Virus record (IMG/VR): IMGVR_UViG_3300042946_000658
Coordinates: 62,001-126,000 of that record
DNA from: a virus
DNA: 64,000 nt
Direction: 5' to 3' (one strand)
Shown: one piece after another, positions 25,790 through 33,491 of the stretch
How the letters are laid out: each line of letters begins with the position of its first letter
How positions within the stretch are numbered: position 1 is the stretch's first letter
Notes under the pieces: generated by a model
The model's database searches: none
What the model was told of the DNA's origin: nothing
Seen by the model: only the letters and a program-made list of their open reading frames with translations
Program-made: the position numbers and the translations under genes

Positions 25790-26010
25790 TGGTAAACGTT
25801 AAAAGACATATTGGTAAAACTATAAGTTACCGTTTGATTGGGACACTTACAACAGTGTTAGTAGCATATTCTTTTGGAGCGGATATAAAATTAGCTTCCT
25901 TAATGGGTGTTGGTGAATTATTATTTAAACCAGTAATCTACTTTTTACACGAAAGAGTTTGGTACAAATACATAAAATTTGGGTTGATAGAAAAAAAAGA
26001 TGGAAATTAA
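25789..26010 (+). CDS. DUF2061 membrane protein
   Basis: 73 aa. KRHIGKTISYRLIGTLTTVLVAYSFG followed by GELLFKPVIYFLHERVWYK is the DUF2061 pattern: two membrane-spanning helices with a conserved 'K..sYR..gt..T' start and an 'HE+.W' near the end. In bacteria, including Bacteroidota as I recall, DUF2061 genes often sit with sulfate-activation genes (cysC/D/N). Here it is close to APS kinase and sulfotransferase, which supports a link to the sulfation set. Its biochemical role is unknown. Confidence 0.75.
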   Translation: MVNVKRHIGKTISYRLIGTLTTVLVAYSFGADIKLASLMGVGELLFKPVIYFLHERVWYKYIKFGLIEKKDGN

Positions 26011-26560
26011 AGATATACAACATTCTGAAAATTGGTTTAATTACCAAGAATTTTACAATGAAATTGCTAGTAAAAAATATGAAACTTTAGTTGAGTTAGG
26101 TACTTGGAAAGGTCACTCACTATCTTATTTGGCAAAAAAATTATTAGAACAAACTTACAAATTTGAACTATACGGAGTTGATTTATTTGATGATTCGTAC
26201 ATTCACACCAAAGAAGGAAACGAATATTTAACACCACAAATGAAATATATTTATGATGTTTATAATCAAAATTTAATTGATGCCGGTGTTAGAGATGTTG
26301 TTAAAGACATTAAAGGTAATACTTGGGACGCCGCAGCTCAATTTGAAGATGGTAGTGTGGATTTTGTGTTTATTGATGCAGACCATAATTATGAGTCAGT
26401 AAAAAAAGACATTCTTTCTTGGTTACCAAAAATGAGAGAAGGTGGAATTATGTCAGGTCACGATTATTGGAATCATACTTGTGGTGTTAAACAAGCAGTT
26501 GATGAACTTTTTCCTAATGTAATCATCGGTACAAATAACATTTGGATGGTTAAATTTTAA
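26000..26560 (+). CDS. Class I SAM-dependent methyltransferase
   Basis: 186 aa. VELGTWKGHSLSYLAKKLL (motif I, about 32-50), LYGVDLFDDS with the acidic end of strand 2, and DFVFIDADHNYESVKKDILSWLPKMREGGIMSGHDYW, the typical Methyltransf_24 signature. It would methylate a sugar or small molecule made by this block; such enzymes are common in glycan clusters. It overlaps the DUF2061 gene by eleven bases. Confidence 0.78.
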   Translation: MEIKDIQHSENWFNYQEFYNEIASKKYETLVELGTWKGHSLSYLAKKLLEQTYKFELYGVDLFDDSYIHTKEGNEYLTPQMKYIYDVYNQNLIDAGVRDVVKDIKGNTWDAAAQFEDGSVDFVFIDADHNYESVKKDILSWLPKMREGGIMSGHDYWNHTCGVKQAVDELFPNVIIGTNNIWMVKF

Positions 26561-26562
26561 TT

Positions 26563-26991
26563 ATGAAAAAAATTTCACATAGAGGTAATTTAAATGGTCG
26601 TATTCCTGAGAGAGAAAACTCACCTGATTATATTGTTGAGTCTTTATCTCTTGGTTATAATTGTGAGATTGATGTTTGGGTGGTTAATGATGAATATTTT
26701 TTAGGTCACGACAAAGCTCAATACAAAATTGAGGAGACATTTTTAGAAAGCAATTTATTATGGTGTCACGCTAAAAATATTCAAGCTCTCGAAAAGATGT
26801 TAAAGAATAAAAAAATACATTGTTTTTGGCATCAAAATGATGATGTTACTTTAACATCGAAAGGTTTTATTTGGACCTATCCAAATAAAGAATTAACAAA
26901 AAAATCAATCTGTGTTTTACCTGAACTAAATTCTTTTGATATGGGAGATTGTTATGGGGTCTGTTCAGATTATATTCAACAATACAAATGA
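26563..26991 (+). CDS. Glycerophosphodiester phosphodiesterase-like protein (short)
   Basis: 142 aa. KKISHRGNLNGRIPERENSPDYI (2-24) resembles the GDPD opening 'HRG......ENT', and GYNCEIDVWVVNDEYFLGHD the second motif 'E.DV....D...v..HD'. The catalytic His pair and metal acids of the N-terminal half are present, but the protein is only about half the length of a normal GDPD barrel, so it is either a minimal version or has changed function. The next gene overlaps by four bases. Similar trios with HAD and nucleotidyltransferase occur in polysaccharide loci. Confidence 0.6.
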   Translation: MKKISHRGNLNGRIPERENSPDYIVESLSLGYNCEIDVWVVNDEYFLGHDKAQYKIEETFLESNLLWCHAKNIQALEKMLKNKKIHCFWHQNDDVTLTSKGFIWTYPNKELTKKSICVLPELNSFDMGDCYGVCSDYIQQYK

Positions 26992-28349
26992 TAAAGTTAA
27001 TAATTTTTGATTTGGATGGTGTATTAATAGATACAAAAAATATTCATTTTGAATCATTAAATGACGCAATCGTAAAATATCAACCTGAATGTGTAATTCC
27101 TTGGGAAGAACATTTGGGTAAATTTGATGGGTTAAAAACAAATCAAAAGTTGGATATTTTAACTAAGGAAAAAAATCTTGATTCTAACCTGCATAATTTA
27201 ATATGGTTAGAAAAACAAAAATTAACCATCGAGAAATTAACTGAAACGGTTCCATCAAAACATATTGTCGAGTTATTTAAAAACTTATCTAAAGATGGGT
27301 ATAAAATCGCCTGTTGCAGTAACTCAATTAGAAAGACGGTTTTAACTGTATTATCGAAACTTCAAATAATTGAGTTTTTCGATATTATCATATCAAATGA
27401 AGATGTGATTAATAGTAAACCACACCCTGAAATGTATTGGACTTGCATTTCGAAAATGAAATGCTTACCGGAACAAACATTAATTATTGAGGACTCTCCA
27501 TACGGGTTATTAGCAGCATCAAGGTCCCATTCAAAAATTATGAGAGTGTCATCACCAGATGAAGTTAATACAAAAAATGTATACAATAAATTAAGTGAGA
27601 TTAATCATATTACAATGAAAAGCCCAAAGTGGTCAGACAAAAAATTAAATGTTCTTATACCTATGGCGGGTGCCGGTTCTCGTTTTGAAAAGGCCGGATA
27701 TAGTTTTCCAAAACCCCTAATAGATGTTAAGGGTGAACCAATGATTAAGGTTGTAAGTGAAAACTTAAACCTTGATGCGAACTTTATTTACATAGTTCAA
27801 AAATCACACAGAGAAAAATACAATTTAGACACATTATTAAATTTAATCAGTCCAAACTGTAAAATAGTTGAAGTTGACGGTGTTACGGAAGGTGCTGCGT
27901 GTACCACCCTTTTAGCCAAAGAATTCATCAATAATGACGATTCGTTAATCCTTGCAAACTCAGACCAATTTATTGAGTGGGACTCTAACGAGTTTATGTA
28001 TAAAATGAAAGAAACTGATGTTGATGGAGGTATTGTAACATTCGAATCTACCCACCCAAAATGGTCTTTTGCAAAATTAAATGAATTTGGTTTTGTTAGT
28101 GAAGTTGCCGAAAAGAATCCAATTTCTGACATAGCAACTGTAGGAATATATTACTGGAAGAAAGGTTCTGATTATGTAAAATATGCAGAACAAATGATTA
28201 GTAAGAACGTAAGAGTTAATAATGAATTTTATGTGTGTCCTGTCTTTAATGAGGCAATACCTGACGGTAAAAAAGTGATAAATTACCGTATAGACAAAAT
28301 GTGGGGTCTTGGGACACCGGAGGATTTAGTAACATACTTGAACAAGTAA
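26988..28349 (+). CDS. Fusion of HAD phosphatase and sugar-nucleotidyltransferase
   Basis: 453 aa from the ATG at 26988, chosen over an upstream TTG (26949) because it overlaps the previous stop as ATGA and begins directly with MIKLIIFDLDGVLID. Residues 1-210 are a HAD domain: motif I FDLDGVLID, CCSNS, and IIEDSPYGLLAA. From about 218, LNVLIPMAGAGSRFEKAGYSFPKPLIDVKG is the pyrophosphorylase signature (G-x-G-x-R-F, then F-P-K-P), followed by SLILANSDQFIEW with the metal Asp. One chain could remove a phosphate and activate another sugar with NTP. Upstream of the GT10 gene. Confidence 0.78.
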   Translation: MIKLIIFDLDGVLIDTKNIHFESLNDAIVKYQPECVIPWEEHLGKFDGLKTNQKLDILTKEKNLDSNLHNLIWLEKQKLTIEKLTETVPSKHIVELFKNLSKDGYKIACCSNSIRKTVLTVLSKLQIIEFFDIIISNEDVINSKPHPEMYWTCISKMKCLPEQTLIIEDSPYGLLAASRSHSKIMRVSSPDEVNTKNVYNKLSEINHITMKSPKWSDKKLNVLIPMAGAGSRFEKAGYSFPKPLIDVKGEPMIKVVSENLNLDANFIYIVQKSHREKYNLDTLLNLISPNCKIVEVDGVTEGAACTTLLAKEFINNDDSLILANSDQFIEWDSNEFMYKMKETDVDGGIVTFESTHPKWSFAKLNEFGFVSEVAEKNPISDIATVGIYYWKKGSDYVKYAEQMISKNVRVNNEFYVCPVFNEAIPDGKKVINYRIDKMWGLGTPEDLVTYLNK

Positions 28350-28386
28350 TTCTTTTTTTTAAAATAAAACCTTTTATATTTTTAAA

Positions 28387-29229
28387 ATGAAAAAAATATA
28401 TTTTGCAAATACTTCTTGGGGAGACTCAGAATCATTAGTAAGAAACATTATTGACCAAACCCCAAATAGTTTAGGTGTTTGGGAAGATGTTACATACACA
28501 TTAAATAAATCAGAGTCGGATTTTATTATCGTGCAAGATGGGACCCCTGAGGATGTTGATGACTCCAAAGTAATTTATTTTGGTAGAGAACCTAAACACG
28601 TAACAGTTGCGTATTATGAATGGAAAAGAAATTCATATGGGAACTATCATCACGAAGCAGGTAATTGTTGGTTACCATCGACTTGGTGGGTTAAACACCC
28701 ATTTAATGAGTTGTTTGATTTAAACCCAACAAAGACTAAAAAACTATCCGCAATAGATTCTGGTAGAATTATGACAGAATATCATCATTTTAGAAAAGAA
28801 TTGGTTACAAAATTGATGACGAATTATTCACAAGATGTTGATGTTTACGGACATATCAGACCAGGTCACGCCCTACCTCCTAGAGATAAAAAACAAGGTT
28901 TAATTGATTACAATTACAACTTAGTTATTGAAAACGGTAAAACTGATTTTTATTTCAGTGAAAAATTTGTTGACCCAATTTTATTACTTACAATGCCAAT
29001 TTATTCAGGTTGTAAACAAATTAGTAAGTTTTTTCCAAAAGGTAGTTATATCGAATTTGATGATTCTAAAGGTATCGATTATGCAATTAGTCAAATACTT
29101 GAAATTGCAAATTCAAACTATAGAGAAGAAAATATTGAAAATCTAAAAGAAGCAAGACACTTAGTCCTAAACAAATATAATATTTGGCCAACAATAAAAA
29201 TGGCGATTGACAATAAAAAAGTATTATAA
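28387..29229 (+). CDS. Family GT10 fucosyltransferase-like enzyme
   Basis: 280 aa. NYNLVIENG (177-185) and DFYFSEKFVDPILLLTMPIYSGC (about 187-209) match the alpha-1,3-fucosyltransferase motif 'f.laFENs....YvTEKl..al.agtvPvy.G', including E182, N183 and the E-K-F triplet. GT10 enzymes use GDP-fucose. GDP-mannose 4,6-dehydratase, the first enzyme toward GDP-fucose, is encoded 1.5 kb downstream. A TATATTTT at 28375-28382 lies only four bases before the ATG. The 37-base gap before this gene is one of few in the block, so a new transcript could start here. Confidence 0.8.
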   Translation: MKKIYFANTSWGDSESLVRNIIDQTPNSLGVWEDVTYTLNKSESDFIIVQDGTPEDVDDSKVIYFGREPKHVTVAYYEWKRNSYGNYHHEAGNCWLPSTWWVKHPFNELFDLNPTKTKKLSAIDSGRIMTEYHHFRKELVTKLMTNYSQDVDVYGHIRPGHALPPRDKKQGLIDYNYNLVIENGKTDFYFSEKFVDPILLLTMPIYSGCKQISKFFPKGSYIEFDDSKGIDYAISQILEIANSNYREENIENLKEARHLVLNKYNIWPTIKMAIDNKKVL

Positions 29230-29642
29230 TGGAAAAAATATATTCAAAAGTAGACCCATCTAAACTTCTTCATTTAATTGTTAGAAAAGATGACATCACT
29301 CCAGGAAGACAAGATGTAATCTCTGAAGAAAACTTTATCCAATGTTCAATCTTGAATATGGAGGAAGGTAAAACATTTAAACCACATAAACACATTTGGA
29401 AAGAAAGAACTCGTAATGTAATCGCCCAAGAAAGTTGGATTGTAATCCAAGGCTCTGTAAAATGTATTTTTTATGATATTGATGACACTATAATTGCCGA
29501 ACCAATATTAAATGTGGGTGATGCCAGTTTCACTTTAGAAGGTGGACATAATTACTATATTTTGGAAGACAACACTTTGGTTTATGAATATAAAACAGGT
29601 CCATATGAAGGTCAAAAATTAGATAAAACATTTATTGAATAA
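29229..29642 (+). CDS. Cupin-fold protein
   Basis: 137 aa. FKPHKHIWKERTRNVIAQESWIVIQGSVKCIFYDID carries the first cupin motif (H-x-H, then the later E) and LNVGDASFTLEGGHNYYILEDNTLVYEYKTGPY the second with its His. Such cupins occur as sugar epimerases/isomerases or of unknown use in surface-glycan loci. ATG overlaps the GT10 stop by one base. Metal ligands H-x-H, E and H are all present, so it is probably an active or ligand-binding protein. Confidence 0.7.
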   Translation: MEKIYSKVDPSKLLHLIVRKDDITPGRQDVISEENFIQCSILNMEEGKTFKPHKHIWKERTRNVIAQESWIVIQGSVKCIFYDIDDTIIAEPILNVGDASFTLEGGHNYYILEDNTLVYEYKTGPYEGQKLDKTFIE

Positions 29643-29643
29643 T

Positions 29644-30180
29644 ATGAAATTACATCTTGGTTGCGGTAAAAGAGATTTTGGTCCTGAATGGATTCACATC
29701 GATGGGGCGGACTTCCCACACATTAAAAGTCACGATATTACAAAATTAGATTTTGAAGAAAATACAGTTGATTTAATTTATTCATCACACACTTTGGAAT
29801 ACTTTGATAGAATTGAAGTTATTGAGGTATTGAAAGAATGGTTAAGAGTTTTAAAACCAAATGGCGTTTTAAGATTGGCGGTTCCTGATTTTGAATCAAT
29901 GGTTCATCTCTATATTGTTGGTGGTGAATTAGAATCATTTTTAGGCCCTCTATACGGTAGAATGGATATGGGTGACACCAAAATATATCATAGAACTTGT
30001 TATGACTTTAAATCATTAAAGACTTTGTTAGAAAACAATGGTTTTACGGATGTATCAGTGTATGATTGGAGGGAGACTGAACATTCACACATTGATGACC
30101 ATTCTCAAGCATATCTACCACATATGGATAAAGAACACGGAACTTTAATTAGTTTAAACGTAGAATGTAAAAAAAAGTAA
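29644..30180 (+). CDS. SAM-dependent methyltransferase (Methyltransf_11-like)
   Basis: 178 aa from the ATG at 29644, one base after the cupin stop; a TTG nine bases earlier lies inside the cupin gene and is less likely. MKLHLGCGKRDFGPEWIHIDG holds motif I (G-C-G), DLIYSSHTLEYF motif post-I/II, and EWLRVLKPNGVLRLAVPDFE motif III. Length and motifs fit methyltransferases that act on sugars or lipid carriers. Second methyltransferase of the block. Confidence 0.78.
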   Translation: MKLHLGCGKRDFGPEWIHIDGADFPHIKSHDITKLDFEENTVDLIYSSHTLEYFDRIEVIEVLKEWLRVLKPNGVLRLAVPDFESMVHLYIVGGELESFLGPLYGRMDMGDTKIYHRTCYDFKSLKTLLENNGFTDVSVYDWRETEHSHIDDHSQAYLPHMDKEHGTLISLNVECKKK

Positions 30181-30181
30181 T

Positions 30182-30778
30182 ATGACACCAACATTTGAAA
30201 TTGTTCAGGAATTTGAAAGTAAAGTTGCGGAGTTTTTTGGAGCACCGTTCGCAGTTGCTTTTGATAGTTGCACACACGGGATTGAAGTTGTTCTTAGATA
30301 TTTGGAAACTAAAGAAATTTCAGTGCCAACAAGAACATACTTATCCATCCCATTTTTAGCTAATAAATTAAACATTGGTTTAGAATGGAGAATCGAAGCT
30401 TGGCAAGATTACTACTACATTACAGACAGAGTAATTGATGCCGCTGTTTTATGGAAAAAAGATTCTTATATCCCAGATACATTTATGGGAATTAGTTTTC
30501 AATACCAAAAACACTTATCTTTAGGTAGAGGTGGGGTTATATTATTAGATAACGAACACGATAAAAATCAAATTAAAAAAATGTCATACGACGGTAGATT
30601 ACCTATGATACCTTGGAGAGACCAAAACATCGACACTTTTGGTTATCACTATTATATGACGCCAGAAACCGCAAAATTGGGTTTATCAAAACTAGAGGAC
30701 GCAATCAACACAGAACCAAAAAAATGGGTGGTTACAGATTGGCCAGATTTAACAGAAATGGATATTTTTAAAAAATGA
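30182..30778 (+). CDS. Mini DegT/DnrJ/EryC1-type sugar aminotransferase
   Basis: 198 aa, about half the 360-400 aa usual in the family. VAFDSCTHGIEVVLRYL is the PLP-phosphate loop ('nCt.al..aL'), VPTRTYLSIPFLANKLN the segment after it, VIDAAVLW (D86) the pyridine-nitrogen Asp, and FQYQKHLSLGRGGVILLDN holds the Schiff-base lysine K110. The C-terminal domain is nearly missing. It overlaps gmd by four bases; GMD makes GDP-4-keto-6-deoxymannose, the substrate of perosamine synthases of this family, so a GDP-perosamine-type product is possible. Loss of the small domain leaves activity uncertain. Confidence 0.72.
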   Translation: MTPTFEIVQEFESKVAEFFGAPFAVAFDSCTHGIEVVLRYLETKEISVPTRTYLSIPFLANKLNIGLEWRIEAWQDYYYITDRVIDAAVLWKKDSYIPDTFMGISFQYQKHLSLGRGGVILLDNEHDKNQIKKMSYDGRLPMIPWRDQNIDTFGYHYYMTPETAKLGLSKLEDAINTEPKKWVVTDWPDLTEMDIFKK

Positions 30779-31755
30779 GTAAAGTAGCTTTTATAACAGG
30801 AATTAATGGTCAAGACGGTAGTTACTTGGCGGAACACTTATTAACTATGGGTTATGAAGTTCACGGTATGGTTAGAAGAAATTCTATGTCCGAGAACCAA
30901 GATTCAAGAGTTTATCACTTAACAGACCAAATAACAACACATTATGGAGACTTATTGGATGAAAGTTCTATTGATAGAATTTTAGAAAAAGTAAGACCTG
31001 ATGAAATTTATAACATTGGTGCACAAAGTCACGTAAGAATATCTTTTGATATGCCACAATTTACGGTTAAAACAAATGCTCTTGGTGTATTGAATGTTTT
31101 AGAGTCATACAGAAGAGTTGTACCAAACGCTAAATTTTATCAAGCGTCATCTTCTGAAATGTTTGGTAATAGTGTTGATGAGGATGGGTTTCAAAGAGAA
31201 ACCACCCCGATGCATCCAGTATCACCTTATGGATGTTCAAAATTGTTTGGTTATTCTATCGTTAGAAACTATAGAAAGGCATACGGATTACACGCAACTA
31301 ACGGAATATTATTTAATCACGAGTCACCAAGACGAGGTTCAAATTTTGTAACTAACAAAGTTGTTAAAACCGCAGTACAAATTAAACTTGGTCTTGAGAA
31401 AAAATTAGAATTAGGGAATTTAGACTCATACAGAGATTGGGGTCACTCAAAAGATTATGTTAAAGCAATGCATTTAATTATGAATCACGAAACACCTGAA
31501 GACTTTGTTGTATCAACAATGCAAACCCACTCTGTAAGAGATATGACAAAATATGTTTTTGATAGTATGAATATGAACTATGAAGACTATGTAACACAAA
31601 ATCCAATTTTCATCAGACCTGAAGAATTAAAATATCTTAAGGGAGATTCTACAAAGGCTAGAACAATACTTGGTTGGAAACCTGAATATACATTTGAGTC
31701 AATGTTAGATGAAATGGTTGAATATTGGTATAACCATTTTTCAAAACAACTATAA
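30775..31755 (+). CDS. gmd: GDP-mannose 4,6-dehydratase
   Basis: 326 aa. NAD(P)-binding TGINGQDGSYLAEHLL (8-23), RRNS near 34-37, SSSE (125-128) and the Y152-x3-K156 pair in PYGCSKLFGY, plus FNHESPRRGSNFVT, which is diagnostic of GMD. It converts GDP-mannose to GDP-4-keto-6-deoxymannose, precursor of GDP-fucose, perosamine and colitose. All catalytic residues are present and length is near normal (about 350-370). It sits between the mini aminotransferase and a 45-aa gene. No GDP-fucose synthase gene was found in this window. Confidence 0.93.
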   Translation: MSKVAFITGINGQDGSYLAEHLLTMGYEVHGMVRRNSMSENQDSRVYHLTDQITTHYGDLLDESSIDRILEKVRPDEIYNIGAQSHVRISFDMPQFTVKTNALGVLNVLESYRRVVPNAKFYQASSSEMFGNSVDEDGFQRETTPMHPVSPYGCSKLFGYSIVRNYRKAYGLHATNGILFNHESPRRGSNFVTNKVVKTAVQIKLGLEKKLELGNLDSYRDWGHSKDYVKAMHLIMNHETPEDFVVSTMQTHSVRDMTKYVFDSMNMNYEDYVTQNPIFIRPEELKYLKGDSTKARTILGWKPEYTFESMLDEMVEYWYNHFSKQL

Positions 31756-31892
31756 TGTCAGAAAAAAAACCAAAAAAACCGGAAAAACAAACCGAGGACA
31801 AACCATACATTTATGAAAGTCCTGATAAAGGAAAAACTATCTACAAAAGAAAATTAGGTGAATACCCGATTGAACGAGAACGTATAAAATAA
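31755..31892 (+). CDS. Small basic hypothetical protein (45 aa)
   Basis: Starts at the ATG overlapping the gmd TAA by one base and ends at a TAA overlapping the ATG of the phoH-like gene by one base, so it fills the gap exactly. The product is mostly charged (MSEKKPKKPEKQTEDKPYIY at the start; then alternating Lys, Glu, Tyr). No family recognised. The perfect start-stop overlaps on both sides are the main evidence that it is translated. Confidence 0.6.
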   Translation: MSEKKPKKPEKQTEDKPYIYESPDKGKTIYKRKLGEYPIERERIK

Positions 31893-32626
31893 TGAGGATG
31901 AAGAAAAAAACAAACAACCCAACACCAACTCCTGAGTATGGTGGTTCACCAAGAACTAAAAAGGAACTGATTTCAACAATCATAAAAAGACAAACAAAAG
32001 AAAAATTTCTAAGTGAAAGTCAGAAGTTGTATTACGAAAAATTAAAAACATCTGAAATCACAATTTGTTCGGGTCCTGCAGGTGTGGGTAAAAGTTACAT
32101 AGCAATGAAAGCGGCTATTGACCTATTAGCTGACCCTAGTACACCTTACGAAAAGATAATCATTGTTAGACCAGCGGTTGAAGCTGAAGAAAAACTGGGT
32201 TCTTTACCGGGTAATGTTGAAGAGAAACTTGACCCATATATCTTCCCAAGTTATTACCTTTTAAACAAAATTATCGGTAAAGACGCACGTGAAAAATTAA
32301 AAGATATTGAAGCGATTGAAGTATTCGCATTGGCTTATATGAGAGGTATGAATATTGACAACTCAATTCTAATCTTTGAAGAAGCTCAGAACGCAACCCC
32401 CAATCAAATGAAATTGCTTTTGACAAGAATTGGGTTTAACTCCAAATTCTTTATCTCAGGTGACTTAGAACAAACTGACCGATACAAAGATAAAACACAC
32501 TCAGGTTTGTGGGACGCGATGAAAAGATTCTCAGATTTAGATAACATCGGAACTCACGAGTTCAAAGATACTGATGTTGTGAGAAATCCTTTGATTACCA
32601 AAATACTAAAAAGATACGAAGATTAA
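31892..32626 (+). CDS. phoH: PhoH-like ATPase
   Basis: 244 aa. Walker A GPAGVGKS (61-68), KIIIVRPAVEAEEKLGSLPG, Walker B ILIFEEAQNATPNQMKLLLTR and ISGDLEQTD, all in the order of PhoH proteins. PhoH-like ATPases are very common in large marine and gut phages; RNA helicase/RNase-linked roles are suggested but the phage function is not settled. The start ATGAGGATG could also be read from the second ATG six bases later. One base separates it from the next gene. Confidence 0.9.
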   Translation: MRMKKKTNNPTPTPEYGGSPRTKKELISTIIKRQTKEKFLSESQKLYYEKLKTSEITICSGPAGVGKSYIAMKAAIDLLADPSTPYEKIIIVRPAVEAEEKLGSLPGNVEEKLDPYIFPSYYLLNKIIGKDAREKLKDIEAIEVFALAYMRGMNIDNSILIFEEAQNATPNQMKLLLTRIGFNSKFFISGDLEQTDRYKDKTHSGLWDAMKRFSDLDNIGTHEFKDTDVVRNPLITKILKRYED

Positions 32627-32627
32627 A

Positions 32628-33218
32628 ATGAGAATCGCAATTGATGTTAACGGAGTTCTTAGAGACACTCTTTTAAGAATTGAACAGGTCTATACTAAGT
32701 TCTATGTTGATAATCCATTTATCACTGATGAGGAAAAAGAACCTTATGAAGTGTTATCACCCGTAGAAACTTTAGATATTTCAAAACACCTGAAATTCAA
32801 AGATGAGGATGAGGTTTATGACTTCTTGTATAGAGAACATACTATGGAAATATTTGGTCACGCTCCGTCCGTAGAAATGACATCATTTAACGACTTCAAC
32901 GAGTTTTATACTGACCACAGAGATAATAACGAAATTATTATTGTATCTGATGAGATTGGTAAATCAAAACCCGCAACATTATTCTTCTTATCTAAGTTTG
33001 GATGTTTAGTAGAAAAGATAAAATTCTACTCAGAAATCACCACTAATTCTATGTGGGATGAAATAGATGTTTTACTTACGGCTAATCCTAACTTATTATT
33101 AAATCACCCTACTGATAAAATTGTGATAAAATTCAACACTGTCTATAATACAGATATTGATATAACACACAATATTAATACTATTAAAGAACTTAAAGAA
33201 ATTATAGAAAAATTATGA
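32628..33218 (+). CDS. HAD-like hydrolase with D-x-N-G motif
   Basis: 196 aa. The N-terminus MRIAIDVNGVLRDTLLRIEQ has the HAD nucleophile Asp, but the usual second Asp is Asn (D-V-N-G), which would weaken acid catalysis. EIIIVSDEIGKSKPATLFFLSKFG in the middle corresponds to motifs II-III with the Lys. Possibly a nucleotidase-like or binding protein. It follows phoH by one base and overlaps the next gene by four. Confidence 0.6.
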   Translation: MRIAIDVNGVLRDTLLRIEQVYTKFYVDNPFITDEEKEPYEVLSPVETLDISKHLKFKDEDEVYDFLYREHTMEIFGHAPSVEMTSFNDFNEFYTDHRDNNEIIIVSDEIGKSKPATLFFLSKFGCLVEKIKFYSEITTNSMWDEIDVLLTANPNLLLNHPTDKIVIKFNTVYNTDIDITHNINTIKELKEIIEKL

Positions 33219-33490
33219 TAGAAGTATTTGGACAAAACTATTATGTGGATTTCGATAAAATCGAATCATACATTGATACTATCGGTGACGAAAGTTTAAA
33301 TCTTTCAGGTGGGACGGAAATGAAAATTAATGTTGTAAAATACGAGCTAATTAAATTAATGTTAGATGTTATTTTTAGTGAAATGGATATGGGAGACAAT
33401 AAATTAGGACTTAAAAGTTCAGAAATATCCATACCATTTAGATTAGCATTTAACTCATTATTAAACAAAAATATAATAAATCATTATTAA
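33215..33490 (+). CDS. Hypothetical small protein
   Basis: 91 aa, acidic, no family recognised. Segments such as NYYVDFDKIESYIDTIGDE and VVKYELIKLMLDVIFSEMD suggest one beta-alpha unit and a long helix. Overlaps the HAD-like gene by four bases and is followed by a glycosyltransferase gene after one base, so its expression is tied to both. Confidence 0.55.
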   Translation: MIEVFGQNYYVDFDKIESYIDTIGDESLNLSGGTEMKINVVKYELIKLMLDVIFSEMDMGDNKLGLKSSEISIPFRLAFNSLLNKNIINHY

Positions 33491-33491
33491 T

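Noticed and set aside
26949-26987. TTG start at 26949 for the HAD-nucleotidyltransferase gene
   Set aside because: It would add 13 residues overlapping the previous gene by 43 bases; the ATG at 26988 forms a normal ATGA overlap and begins right at the HAD motif.
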